64,000 nt of DNA. Source: Apoderus coryli (taxonomy: Eukaryota > Arthropoda > Insecta > Coleoptera > Attelabidae). The stretch spans positions 2,790,001 to 2,854,000 of the forward strand of contig OU452198.1 in assembly GCA_911728435.2 (NCBI GenBank), given 5' to 3'. The notes under the pieces are model-generated. The model had not been told where the DNA came from. It saw only the letters and a list, made by a program, of their open reading frames with translations, and searched no databases. Shown here one piece after another: positions 1-10,264 of the stretch; position 1 is the stretch's first letter, and the number at the start of each line of letters is the position of its first letter. The position numbers were made by a program, and so were the translations under genes.

Positions 1-361
1 TTTGGTTATAAATGGTTCCAATAATCAGGAAAGACTCCAATGATTTCCAAAAATCAGATCAAGCGGTCTAGTCAAGATAAAAGCACAATTACGAAGAGAA
101 ATTGGTGCAATTTCGTCTGGACCTGTTCCCTTATTCAGATCCAAAGCAGCTAAACCCGTATATACATCTGAAATTCATATCTCACAACTTGAAATTCCAT
201 TTGGCGCAGAACGCAGACCTGCCTCGCCAAGTCACGATCAGAATAAACGGACACAAAATACTCAGCAAAAAGATTTGCCAATTCAGGGCCCTTGCACTTC
301 TATTAAGCTTGCTCAACTGCATATACAAGACCGGAGTAATTTCTAAAGACTAGCTCAGGTC

Positions 362-1115
362 AACCTTCGTTGCTATACCAAAGAAGGCTAACTGCAAGTA
401 TTGTAAAGATTATCAGAGAAGCTGTCGAAGACAGACCAAAGGGTATAATTGCTAATGGAATCAACAATCAACATATCTAAGATATGCAGACGACACGGTC
501 TTACTGGTAGCAGATAAGGATGATTTACAGACACTCTTAGCAGCGGTTACAGGCCATCGCCAACAAATGGGTCTACGATTGAATATAAAGAAGACCAATG
601 GGACTTAACTCAGGAAATCAAAAGCAGAATAGAACAGGCACGACCATCTTTCAAGAACATGCAAAAAGTGCTTACCAACAGAGCTCTCAGAATTCCCTTA
701 TTCGCCTATTACGTTGCTATGTCTTTAGCATATTGTTCTATGGGATGGAAGCATGGACCCTCACTGAAACAATGTGCAAGAGGATTGACGCTTTCGAAAT
801 GTGGACTTACCGCAGAATGCTGAGGATATCGTGGATGGACAGGGTGACTAATGCAGCGGTTCTACTGCGTATGAATAACCAAAGAGAGGTACTTAATACC
901 ATAAAAAGAAGAAAGCTGGAGTACTTTGCCCACGTAATGCGAAATCCGAATTGCTCCACATTGTTATTCAGGGAAAATAGACGGAGAGCGTGGTCCTGGT
1001 CGCCGAAGATCATCTTGGCTCAAGAATCTTCGCCAATGGTATGGAGTGAAAATCACGACACTCTTTAGGTCGGCTGTGGACAAGGTGAAGATCGCGCGAC
1101 TGATCGCCAATTCTG
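362..1115 (+). pseudogene. Degraded LINE reverse transcriptase, C-terminal part
   Basis: Remnant of a non-LTR retrotransposon polyprotein. Near 362 a short stretch reads like the start of an RT domain (FVAIPKKANCK). A deletion then brings in the catalytic box RYADDTVLLVADKD near 480-520, and from ~598 to 1115 there is a C-terminal region with FEMWTYRRMLRISW, RRKLEYFAHVMRN and, in another frame, LFRSAVDKVKIARLIAN. This tail is the one common in insect 'endonuclease-reverse transcriptase' LINEs (RTE-like). Several frame changes and stops show that it is dead. No endonuclease domain is visible upstream, so the copy is 5'-truncated. The clade is inferred from remembered motifs. Confidence 0.75.
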
Positions 1116-1400
1116 CGTTTACTATTTACAAATTTCCAAAAATTAAAGACAGTGTCAGCTATGAAAGCTCGGTAACACTCTTTAGAAAGTCACTTACGTT
1201 CAGAACGCAATCCGCAAAAATCCCTATAGTCGGACTCGTAGGCAGTTGATTTGAATTTCTTATGCGCAATCTCCTTCTGGTAGGTGCAGCTCCTTAGGTG
1301 AGGAGAATCCCACCTTGGAAACGAATGCATCGATGAAAGAGTAAAGAATATCGTAGAATGTATCGAACATCTCCTCCTCCTGTTATTCCTAACAGGGGAA

Positions 1401-2230
1401 ATGCGAACTTGCCCCACAGCAGCGATGGAAACGTTGCTGCATCTAATACCTTTGCATGTCCTAGTCAAAAAAGATGCAGCAATTAGCGCTCTGAAACTAG
1501 CACAGGTAATGGAATACAAATCTGGTGATCTAGAGGGACACATGGGAATCCTGAATCTAATACCTTTGGATTCAGGAAGAAAACAGTCGGACGCTTTGCC
1601 ACGCAAACATGATTTTGAACTCCCATTTGAAGTGGTCATTGCAGACCGTCAAAATTGGCTAAATGGGGAACCACGATTCCCAGAAAACACATCCGTCTGG
1701 TATATGGACGGTTCAAAAGGAATAGAAGGGAAAACAGGCATGGGAGTATACGGGCCTAATTGCAGGCTCTCTGAATCTCTCGGGAAAAGTCCCACTATAT
1801 TCCAAGCAGAGATCAACGCTATTAATCGTTGTGCTCAAGAATGCCTGCAGAGAGGCATCCCGGAACGGCAGATCAATATTATGTCAGACTGAGGTCTTAC
1901 ACCTTCACGTCAATGCTAGCATGGGAATGCAAACAGACCCTAAAGCAACTGGCAGTTCAGGGGAAAAATATTACTCTGACATGGGACATGACAGAGACAA
2001 CAGAACACGTGCTCTGTGAACGCATGATACTTTTCTGCAAAAGGCTAAAACACCTTGGAGGGGTGACCCTAACACCCGACGAGGCAAGGAATTTAGCCCC
2101 CAATGAAATCATCAACTTTATGAAAAGTGTGGGACAGCTGGACAATTCATAGATTAGAGTCATTCACAAAAGATCTTCTGCAGGTCGAAGTGAGGGGAGG
2201 CCAAACCGCCTAAACGACTCCGATAAAACA
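1401..2230 (+). pseudogene. LINE RNase H domain with internal deletion (I/R1-like)
   Basis: RNase H-type domain of a second LINE. YMDGSKG supplies the first catalytic Asp, FQAEINAINR the Glu, and INIMSD the second Asp, which is followed at once by a stop (~1890). The strand ITLTW (~1970), which should lead to the last part of RNase H, is fused directly to TETTEHVLCE, a cysteine/histidine-rich LINE tail. An internal deletion has therefore removed the end of RNase H and the sequence after it. From ~1990 to 2230 the DNA is nearly identical to 53600-53855, a second copy of the same family that keeps the missing part. Non-functional. Confidence 0.75.
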
Positions 2231-2394
2231 ATCTACCTAGTATAAGGAAGAATTTGTTTTCAACTCTATTCACACAAGATAGAAATCCTGAAAGTGAGAT
2301 GTGACAGATCCAATAGAAACAGAACATGAGGATAGTACAGTACCACAAGACTTAGAAAACCGGTTCGTTTTGAAGAATACGCTATGATAGTTGC

Positions 2395-3340
2395 TGCAGA
2401 AATATGTGAACCCAAGGAGCCACTAAGCTACAAAGACGCTGTTACTTGTAAGGAGAAAGAACACTGGATTTCGGCAATGAACAAGGAAATACAGTCACTA
2501 CACCACACCAGGAAAGAAGGCGATACCTTGTAAAGTGGGTGTAGAAATTGAAGACGAATCCAGATGGGACCATTGAGAAGTACAAAGCTAAAGGGGTATT
2601 CACAAAGAAAAGGCGAAGATTACGACCAGACTTACAGTCCCGTAGCTAAAGGAGGAACAATAAGGTCGCTGCTCAGTATTGCTGCTAGCAAAAACATGAC
2701 ACTCAGTTTGACATATGTACTGCATTTCTAGATGGTAAGCTTATTGAAGAAGTTGATATGAAGCGACCAGAGGGATACGAAGATGGAAGTAATATGGTCT
2801 ATAAACTTCAACGCAGTCTTTATGGATTGAAACAGGCACCGAGATGTTGGAACCAGAGATTTAATGATTACATTGAAGGCATTGGTTTTAAAAAATCAGA
2901 TGCTGACCCTTGTTTCTTCATAAAGAAAGTTGAAGAAGACATGCTTCTATTAGCACTATAATATGTTGATGATGGAGTCCTTGCTCCAACAAACGATAAG
3001 TTAAGAGATTCAATTCTAGAAAGTCTACAAGAAGAATTTAAAATCACTCTTAAGCCAGTTTCTTATTTTTTGGGTTTAGAAATCGGAAGAACAGAAACTG
3101 GTGCAGTATATGTAAGTCAGGCTGCTTATACAAGAAAAATTCTTGAACGTTTTGAAATGCAACCGTATCAACGCCAATGGTGAAAGAAGGTGTACAATTA
3201 GGGAGGAATAATGAAGAATTGAACACTACTTTTCCATATAGAGAGGCTGTTGGTGCCTTAATGTAGTTGATGACAAGTACTCGACCAGATATTGCTTACG
3301 CAGTAAGTGTTGTTTCACGAAAACTTGTCTTTCCACAGGA
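2395..3340 (+). pseudogene. Ty1/copia reverse transcriptase remnant
   Basis: Part of a copia-type LTR-retrotransposon polyprotein. In order it shows EPKEPLSYKDAV and HWISAMNKEIQSL (start of RT), [71 protein letters not shown], a stop just before the catalytic YVDDGVLAP (~2960), FLGLEIGR, and TRPDIAYAVSVVSRKL. These are the conserved copia RT blocks. Frameshifts and stops interrupt it, and I find no LTRs. A separate copia RNase H scrap lies at 51430-51610. Confidence 0.85.
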
Positions 3341-3910
3341 AAGGGTCCAGGATATACCACTTATTTAAAATATTAATCGACAATAATACGAAGGCAACTA
3401 TTTATATTTTAAGCCTTACAGCAGTACTTGTCGTAGGTGTCAGCTGATGTCTCCACTGGAAAGTTTACAGAAATGTTTAAAAATAGTGTGTCAACGATAA
3501 AATGGAATTAACTTATCGATAAACTTTCTCAAGGGTCAAAATATAAATAGTGACCATTGTATACTGTTTATAAAATTGCTTAGGCTGTGATAATGTTACA
3601 AAAATGGTTTAACTAAACGCAAAATCCGATAAATTTCTTATATTATTGCTTGTGAACGACGAATTATAATAACTTAATGATTTATAAAACTAAAATTACA
3701 TCACATAATAATAATAATAAGCATTTATTTCCAACGGACAATTCCCATTTACAGAAAAATCGATATAAATGTTTGTATAAGTAAATATGAATTAATCAAT
3801 TAATTAACAAAAATAATTGAATACAAGAAAACAAATATACCTAAGTAAGTACAATAATTATGAACAAAAAAAAAAAGGTCAGTAAAAAAAAACACTTTGG
3901 TTCTCTTGTC

Positions 3911-3941
3911 GACGTTTCGACTTTTATAAAGTCATCTTCAG
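3911..3941 (-). ncRNA. Hammerhead-like RNA motif
   Basis: Read on the minus strand: CUGAAGA, one U, stem GACUU / AAGUC closing a short A/U loop, then GAAAC and GUC. The bases upstream of CUGA and downstream of GUC can pair with one mismatch over about nine positions (stem I). This is the hammerhead core order with one extra base between A9 and stem II. The motif is seen in the sequence; ribozyme activity is inference. Confidence 0.45.
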
Positions 3942-4074
3942 GGCAAAAAATAGGGTGTTTTTGTGTCAATTAAAATCCCAAAGGACATTTACATAAAAAT
4001 AGTTAAAATTTTAATTAGGAAACAAGTGAACGAAAGTGTTTTTTTCTTTACTGACCGTACCCACCAAAAAATCA

Positions 4075-4975
4075 AGCTAAAATTTTGTTTAAAATCAATC
4101 CTAAATAACTTTTTTATTATTCTTGAAAGTTTTCTTGAACTTTATTATTTAATTTTTTTACTAGTCGATTTTCTTGGGAATGAGGTTCATATGAAACTAG
4201 TTTTTTGAAATAATATTTACTATAATATTACATTAATGTCTTGGTCAAAATGAAAAGATGTTGTAAGAAATTATAAAAAAAAAAAAAAGAAGATTCTGTT
4301 GCCTGAAGAAGACAACGTAATGTTGTCGAAACGTCGTACGAAAGATATGACATGAAATAAATATTATTTCAAAAAACTAGTTTCATATGCACCTCATTCC
4401 CAAGAAAATCGACTAGTAAAAAAAGAAAACTTTTTTAGTAATGCATCAATTTTGACTATTTTTTTTTTTTTTTTGAGTTTTAGGCCGTTTCATTGTCATC
4501 ATTTTTTCATATCGAAACTTCAAAAATTTCGAACGGATTTGTTGTTATACAGGGGTGAACAAAAAGTTACATTTAACTCTAAACTTTTCAACACCCTGTA
4601 GAAAAAACTCACGACCCAATATTGATATTTTTTGCAACATTTTGAAGCCCCATCTTTTCAGTGTCTTTCCTTTACGAATACAGATATCGGTATGAATCAA
4701 AAAAACAAGTTGTTCAGAAAAGATGGGGCTTCAAAATGTTGCAAAAAAGATCATTATTCGTTCGTGAGTTTTTTCTACAGGGTGTTGAAAAGTTTAGAGT
4801 AAAATGTAACTTTTTGTTCACCCCTGTATAACAACAAATCCGTTCGAAATTTTTGAAGTTTCGATATGAAAAAAAGATCACAATATAACGGCCCAAAACT
4901 AGAGACAAATATTGTCAAAATTGATGCAATACTAAAAAAGTTATTTAGGATTGATTTTGAACAAATTTAATATTA
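4075..4975. repeat. Nested palindromes (fold-back repeats)
   Basis: Three concentric inverted repeats are visible. The inner palindrome has arms at about 4430-4690 and 4710-4945 (for example the AGATGGGGCTTCAAAATG block and its complement), with ACAGGGGTGAAC and CACCCTGTAG motifs inside the arms. A second pair is at ~4145-4220 and 4360-4420 (the CTAGTCGATTTTCTTGGG block). A third pair around 4080-4120 and 4935-4972 encloses everything. No coding capacity. This is probably one fold-back MITE inserted into another. Confidence 0.75.
4303..4335 (+). ncRNA. Hammerhead-like RNA motif
   Basis: CUGAAGA, one A, a perfect six-pair stem GACAAC / GUUGUC with a five-base loop, then GAAAC and GUC. It is oriented opposite to the copy at 3911-3941. 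Only the three pairs nearest the core of stem I are continuous. Same core as the other copies but an unrelated stem sequence. Confidence 0.45.
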
Positions 4976-4999
4976 CGGGGGCAGTGCAGTTAATTATTT

Positions 5000-5860
5000 A
5001 AAAAAAATCTCCTTAGCATATTGTGGATACCATTCCACCACTAACCTCTTCTCTTTGATGGAGAATTTTGAATTAAACTGTTAAGAGCCATTGAGAGTCA
5101 AACGGGAAACGAAGATCGTTTAAATCTGCCGAAGTTGCACTACTACTAGTATGTACCACCATTATCCATTGGAATGATTATTTGTATCTTCATAACATCT
5201 ATTGAAACCTACAATGCAAAAAAAATAATACAAATTACAACTAAGAATTACAATTGTGTGCTTTATTATTGTCTAAAGAAGCAATTCATTAATAAAGCCT
5301 CCTGCCAGGGAATTCGGGCGTTGTTGCTTCTAGTCCGGCCACCGTTTGTGTGTGTTGCCTGCTCACCCTAGATGTGCATATTGCCTGCTCACCCTAGATG
5401 TCGTCAAAAACACTTTTTTCTCTTTCAACTATAGTGCCAGTATAAGCTCTTCGTAAATGTTTTACCATACTGATAAGATCCAGTAAGTTCGAAAGCAACA
5501 AAATCCACCCACCATAGAAGTAGGTGGGTTTCTAATTCAAGACTCATAAGGGTTCTAGATTTTAGTAAGGTTTTTGCACTTTGCTAAAGTTTAGATGATG
5601 CTTGTTGTTTCGACTTCGGTTGATCTCTTCAGTTGCGAATCCACTGCAAGACATCGTAAAAACTAAGTGAAGAATACTGTGAAAGTAATTCTTTACTACA
5701 ATTTTTACAATTTAGAAGCGGCCAATAGACTCAGTTACAGTCTTGACATTTTGAATATCCGCGTCAAATTAAATGTACCCATTAGATCTGCAGTTTTGTT
5801 TACAAAAATATTTGTCACGTCAAATACTCATATTTTATCATCCTTCCCTGTTCAGGATGT
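5000..5860. other. Non-coding, A+T-rich stretch
   Basis: No convincing gene. A short direct duplication (TTGCCTGCTCACCCTAGATG) occurs twice near 5360-5400. Otherwise only chance ORFs are present. Confidence 0.5.
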
Positions 5861-6075
5861 CAGCACGTTATTATTCTACACGCAGGATATGAAAACGGTT
5901 TTGTGAAGAACGCTTTGTTGTTAACAGCGAAAACAATAGCCCAATCACAGCTTTTCGAAAAATGGTTTTCAGAACAACTTTTACCAAACATTCCGCCCAA
6001 TTCGGTAACTGTAATGAATAATGCCTTCTATCATTCAAGGTTGCTAGCAACGTTCTCATGGTCATACCACAGCAT
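5860..6075 (+). pseudogene. DDE transposase fragment (Tc1/IS630-like)
   Basis: About 65 codons read FVKNALLLTAKTI, FEKWFSEQLLPNIPPNS, then VTVMNNAFYHSRL. The last string is the block around the second catalytic Asp of IS630/Tc1-type DDE transposases (usually V-x-DNA-x-YHS), with the Asp replaced by Asn. Both ends are lost. Assignment rests on the remembered family motif. Confidence 0.55.
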
Positions 6076-6560
6076 TGCGAGTCCACGTCGGCACTTTGAA
6101 CTAAATAAGTTCAAACTGTGACGTATGACGCCGCCATTTTAGGAGAGAAGTCTGGGCCTAACTAAAAATAATTATATATTTTTTGTTGCGTCCACAGCAT
6201 TGTATAGGTATAGTTATAATCCTTATCATATTCTCCATTTCATTTAATTCATTCTTAATTCGTATTTAATCTACTAATCTTAATAAAATATAATGAAAAT
6301 CTACAAGATTTGTCCTTTTCCTCTTTCATTCTTATTTGCATCAGACAAATCTTCGCGGCTGTATGGCCTTTTAGTTTAGTTTTCGGCTATTGAGATTGAA
6401 TCATCGCTATCGCTGTCGAAGTTCATCCGCTATAATATACACCGCAGCGCTACGGTCGGCGTTCCGCGCATGCGCGCTGGTTACCTACATCTCTTGTCTA
6501 CGCACTGACGCCATTACAGTCTGATTCCTCATTGTATACGTTGTTTACTGAGTGTTTAAG

Positions 6561-7585
6561 ATGCCTCCGACAATCGTGAGTCCCGCCGATTGTGAAGTAC
6601 GGGCTGTTATACGATTTCTTAGTGCTAAAGGCGTAAAACCGATCGATATTCATCGTGAGATCTGTGAAGTTTACGGACAAAACATTATGAGTGATGGAAT
6701 GGTAAGGAAATGGGTGAGAGCATTTAAAGATGGCCGCACAAATGAGCATGATGAAGAACGGAGTGGGCGTCCTTCGGTCGATAATGAAGATTTGGTGCAG
6801 AAAGTGGAGGAAAAGGTGAGAGAAAACAGACGATTTACAATGTCATCAATGTGCGACTACTTTCCTCAATATTCTCGTAGTGTTTTGTATCGCATTGTGA
6901 CCGAGAACTTGAATTACCGGAAATTGTGTTCACGTTGGGTTCCAAAAATGTTGACGGATTTGCACAAAACCCAACGTTTTGGCAGTGCATTGACTTTCCT
7001 TGAGAGGTACCACAATGAAGGTGAAGATTTTTTAGAGCAAATTGTTACTGGTGACGAAACATGGGTGGCCTACGTCACACCAGAATCGAAACAACAATCC
7101 ATGGAATGGCGACATTCTTCATCACCCAAAAGAGTGAAGTTTAAGCAAACAATTTCTGCCCGGAAAATCATGTGCACAGTTTTTTGGGACAGAATGCAGC
7201 GTCTTATTGTGAGACATTGAACAATCTGCGTCGTGCAATCCAGAACAAAAGACGTGGCAAGTTGAGTAAGGGTATCGTTTTGCTGCATGACAATACCCGT
7301 CCACATGTGGCTAATCGGACCAAAGATCTCATCAAATCTTTTAAATGGGAAACTCTAGATCATGCTCCATAAAGCCCTGATCTGGCGCCCAGTGACTACC
7401 ATTTGTTCCTGCACTTGAAGAAACATCTGGGTGATCAGCGTCTTCAAGACGATAACGAAGTCAAAACATTTGTGATACAGTGGTTAACAAGTCAGGCATC
7501 AGAATTTTATGGGGAGAGTATTCAAAAACTGGTGCCACGTTATGACAAGTGCCTCAATATTCACGGAAATTATGTAGAAAAGTAG
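6561..7585 (+). pseudogene. Mariner (DD34D) transposase, disrupted
   Basis: Starts at ATG 6561 (MPPTIVSPADCEVRAV). The N-terminal HTH region contains MSDGMVRKWVRAFKDGR and SGRPSV. TGDETWVAYV holds the first Asp (~7050). The first frame ends after TVFWDR, where an internal deletion of about 50 bp removes the KGVLLVDF-type segment and shifts frame. The rest continues as SYCETLNNLRRAIQNKRRG, LLHDNTRPHVA (second Asp), a TAA in place of the expected Tyr before SPDLAPSDYHLF (third Asp, 34 residues after the second), and PRYDKCLNIHGNYVEK. So at least one deletion/frameshift and one nonsense change. I cannot place its terminal repeats. Confidence 0.9.
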
Positions 7586-7710
7586 ATTAAGCTTTCATGT
7601 AAAAATAAAATTATTGCGATATCTTTGCACGTCTTTTTTTAATTCCAAAACGGTACTTACATAAAAAACATGCCTCGTATTATCATAATCATAACACCGC
7701 CTGCATTATA

Positions 7711-9013
7711 ATGGGTGTTTTTTTAAGCTAGATAGAACTTTAAATTGTAAAAAGTAACACAAAAAATTAAATTTTGATGAAACATTTTTTTTTTTGTTTT
7801 AGTATACTCTGACAAATCATCATGAATAGACTCACGCTTGAACAACGCTACGAAATTATCCAAATTTACTTTGAAAATCAGTTGTCGATTCGCGCAACTT
7901 ATAGACGACTTCGTCATTATTATGGCGTACATAATCGTCCATCTGAACAAGCCATTCGTCGAACTGTGGATAGATTTCGTACCACATACTCTCTAGAGGA
8001 TGCAATAACACCAACACGTCAAAGGAATGTGCGTACTGAAGAGAATATTGCCGCTGTAAACGAAAGTGTGGAAGAAGATCCAAATTTATCGATTCGTCGT
8101 CGGTCGCAGGAATTGGGGCTCTGTCCGTCCACTACGTGGACAATTTTGCGCAAAGATCTCGGCCTACACCCGTATAAGATCCAGCTGGTGCAGGAATTGA
8201 AGCCACGAGACCATAATATGCGTCGTTCTTTCGCCGATTGGGCTCTAGAGCAGTTGGCAACTGACCCGTTGTTTTATCGCAAAATTGTGTTCAGCGATGA
8301 GGCGCATTTTTGGCTTAACGGGTTTGTTAATAAGCAAAATTGCCGCATATGGAGTGAGACCAATCCACAAGAGACCCTACAGACTCCATTACATCCAGAA
8401 AAATGCACCGTTTGGTGCGGTTTTCACGCTGGTGGCATCATCGGACCTTATTTCTTCAAAAATGAGGCCGGAGCTCGCGTTACGGTCAATGGAGATCGTT
8501 ACCGCACCATGATCAATGATTTTTTGTTTGAAAATATGGATGACATTGATCCGGAGGAGATGTGGTTTTAACAGGATGGCGCTACGTGCCATACGGCGAA
8601 CGCAACCATCGACTTATTGAAATCAAAATTTGGCGATAAGTTGATTTCGAGAAATGGACCTGTCAATTGGCCTCCAAGGTCGTGCGATTTGACACCTCTC
8701 GATTATTTCCTGTGGGGCTACTTGAAGTCACTGGTTTATGCTGATAAACCAGCAACAATTGACGCCTTGGAGGCCAGCATTGTTCGTGTTATTCGTGACA
8801 TAAGGCCAGCAGTGCTCGAAAAGGTGGCCCAAAATTGGACGTCCAGAATGCGCTTCGTCAAGAACAGCCGCGGTGCCCATATGCCCGAAATCATTTTCAA
8901 ATGTTAATGTCACGTATTGATCTTTCGAATAAAAAAAAATGTTTCATCAAAATTTAATTTTTTGTGTTACTTTTTACAATTTAAAGTTCTATCTAGCTTA
9001 AAAAAACACCCTT
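7711..9013. mobile_element. DD41D Tc1/mariner element with ~80-bp TIRs
   Basis: Long terminal inverted repeats are visible: GGGTGTTTTTTTAAGCTAG from 7713 and its complement ending at 9011, continuing inward for about 80 bp to GATGAAACATTTTTTTT on both sides with almost no mismatch. TA dinucleotides lie just outside (about 7709 and 9014), as expected for Tc1/mariner insertion. The near-identity of the TIRs suggests a recent insertion. It encloses the transposase at 7822-8907. Confidence 0.88.
7822..8907 (+). pseudogene. DD41D transposase with a single in-frame stop
   Basis: About 361 codons in one frame, MNRLTLEQRYEIIQIYFENQ to MPEIIFKC. Paired HTH region at residues ~1-110 (LGLCPSTTWTILRKDLGLHP). 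Catalytic blocks: IVFSDEAHFWLNG (first Asp), QDGATCHTA (second), SCDLTPLDYFLWG (third, 41 residues after the second). The only visible lesion is a TAA immediately before QDGATCHTA (~8569-8571), where a Gln codon (CAA) is expected, so a single C-to-T change. No frameshift. The product would lack its second and third catalytic Asp. Confidence 0.9.
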
Positions 9014-9299
9014 TATTTGTATATTCGCGTATGTGTGTGTGAAGGATAGATCAAGAAGACCTATCGAAGCTGGCCAGCTGAAAATTCTGGACGGCCGATC
9101 ACGCAAAAGGTAGGAGCTAAAAGGTCTCACTTATTTTTAACCTTATTGAAATCTACCCTGGTCCATTTTCTTCCCGAGCTCCCGAGTATTGTATCATTGT
9201 TTCTCGCCCTTCGCGAAAACTAGGGCTACCCCTCATACTCCATTTTTTTTAAGTAATCCATATCGGAGAGGAGTGCACATAAATATGTGAAATAAAACA

Positions 9300-9610
9300 C
9301 GTCTTCTTCACAAATTAAATTCTTTATACGTTAAAACAAAATTAACAAATGCCAGAAATGTTTCGGAATTAAACAGATTCCATCTTCAGTGGCTATTACA
9401 CTTCAATTTCACTGTGGAGCTCGTGGGTAAAAGGATGAAATAAAGTTACAACACTTTATGTAAAAGTCAGCAACGTTTCGAGGTTTAATTTCCTCTTTTT
9501 CAAGCTTTCTTTTCTTTTGAAAGTATTGTGTATAAAAAAGCTTGAAAAAGAGGAAATTAAACCTCGAAACGTTGCTGACTTTTACATAAAGTGTTGTAAC
9601 TTTATTTCGT
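9300..9610. repeat. Palindrome with hammerhead-like motifs
   Basis: At 9358-9389 (minus strand) lies CUGAAGA, one U, stem GGAAU / AUUCC, then GAAAC. Just downstream, arms at 9439-9506 and 9537-9609 form a near-perfect palindrome. Each arm carries a weaker relative (CUUGAAAAA, stem GAGG / CCUC, then GAAACGUUGC). No coding content. Confidence 0.6.
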
Positions 9611-9619
9611 AACCTTTAA

Positions 9620-9900
9620 GTTTTTCGAGAAAAAACAAATATGCCTTTTTTATTTAGAAAACTTTGATATCCAACATTTTTGACACAAATGGAATAAAAG
9701 ACACAAGAAAAAAAAGTTAGGTTATAATTAAGGCAAGGGTCCCCCCCGTTTACCCGCCTATGGTCATCCTTTTTTATTCAATTTCATGTCAGTTTAACTA
9801 GGTGAATAAATATGCTACAATTGAATAATTCCTCTTTACTAGTTTCGAAAATATTTCAAAAAAATCGTCCTCAGGCAGTCATCTTTAAGGACTTTTGGAA
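9620..9900. repeat. Dispersed repeat, inverted copy at 47085-47380
   Basis: About 280 bp matching the reverse complement of 47085-47380. Shared blocks include the GAGGACGATTTTTTTGAAAT region, the GGCGGGTAAACGGGGGG region and TTAATTATAACCTAACTTTT. The inner end (9842-9874, minus strand) has the core CUGAGGA, one C, weak stem, GAAAC. Confidence 0.75.
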
Positions 9901-10264
9901 AAATTACAGTTTAGGTTTTTTTCATGTTTAGACGTCCCCAATACGCTCACAAATGTTGACCACCTATTTTAGAACCACCTTGTACAAACCCGGACTTGAC
10001 AGTGACTCCAGTAGGTAAGTTATCACAGTGACATGATCTATTCTCAAACTGACAACAAACCAGCGATGAAATGTGAGCTATGTATGTCCCAATACTTGAA
10101 CTACAAATTCGTTAAAGCTTTTAAGGATGTGGTTCAAGCTAACTAACTAGTCCACCAGTAATAAGACGCTGCCAAGACAGCTATAGTTAGATTTCTTTCT
10201 TTTACAGCAAAACGAATTTATCTACTGATGTAAAACAGAATTAGCTTACCTAATAAAAACTCTC

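Noticed and set aside
9439..9609. Canonical, active hammerhead
   Set aside because: The 5' half of the core reads CUUGAAAAA, so the required CUGANGA is not present; kept only as a degenerate relative.
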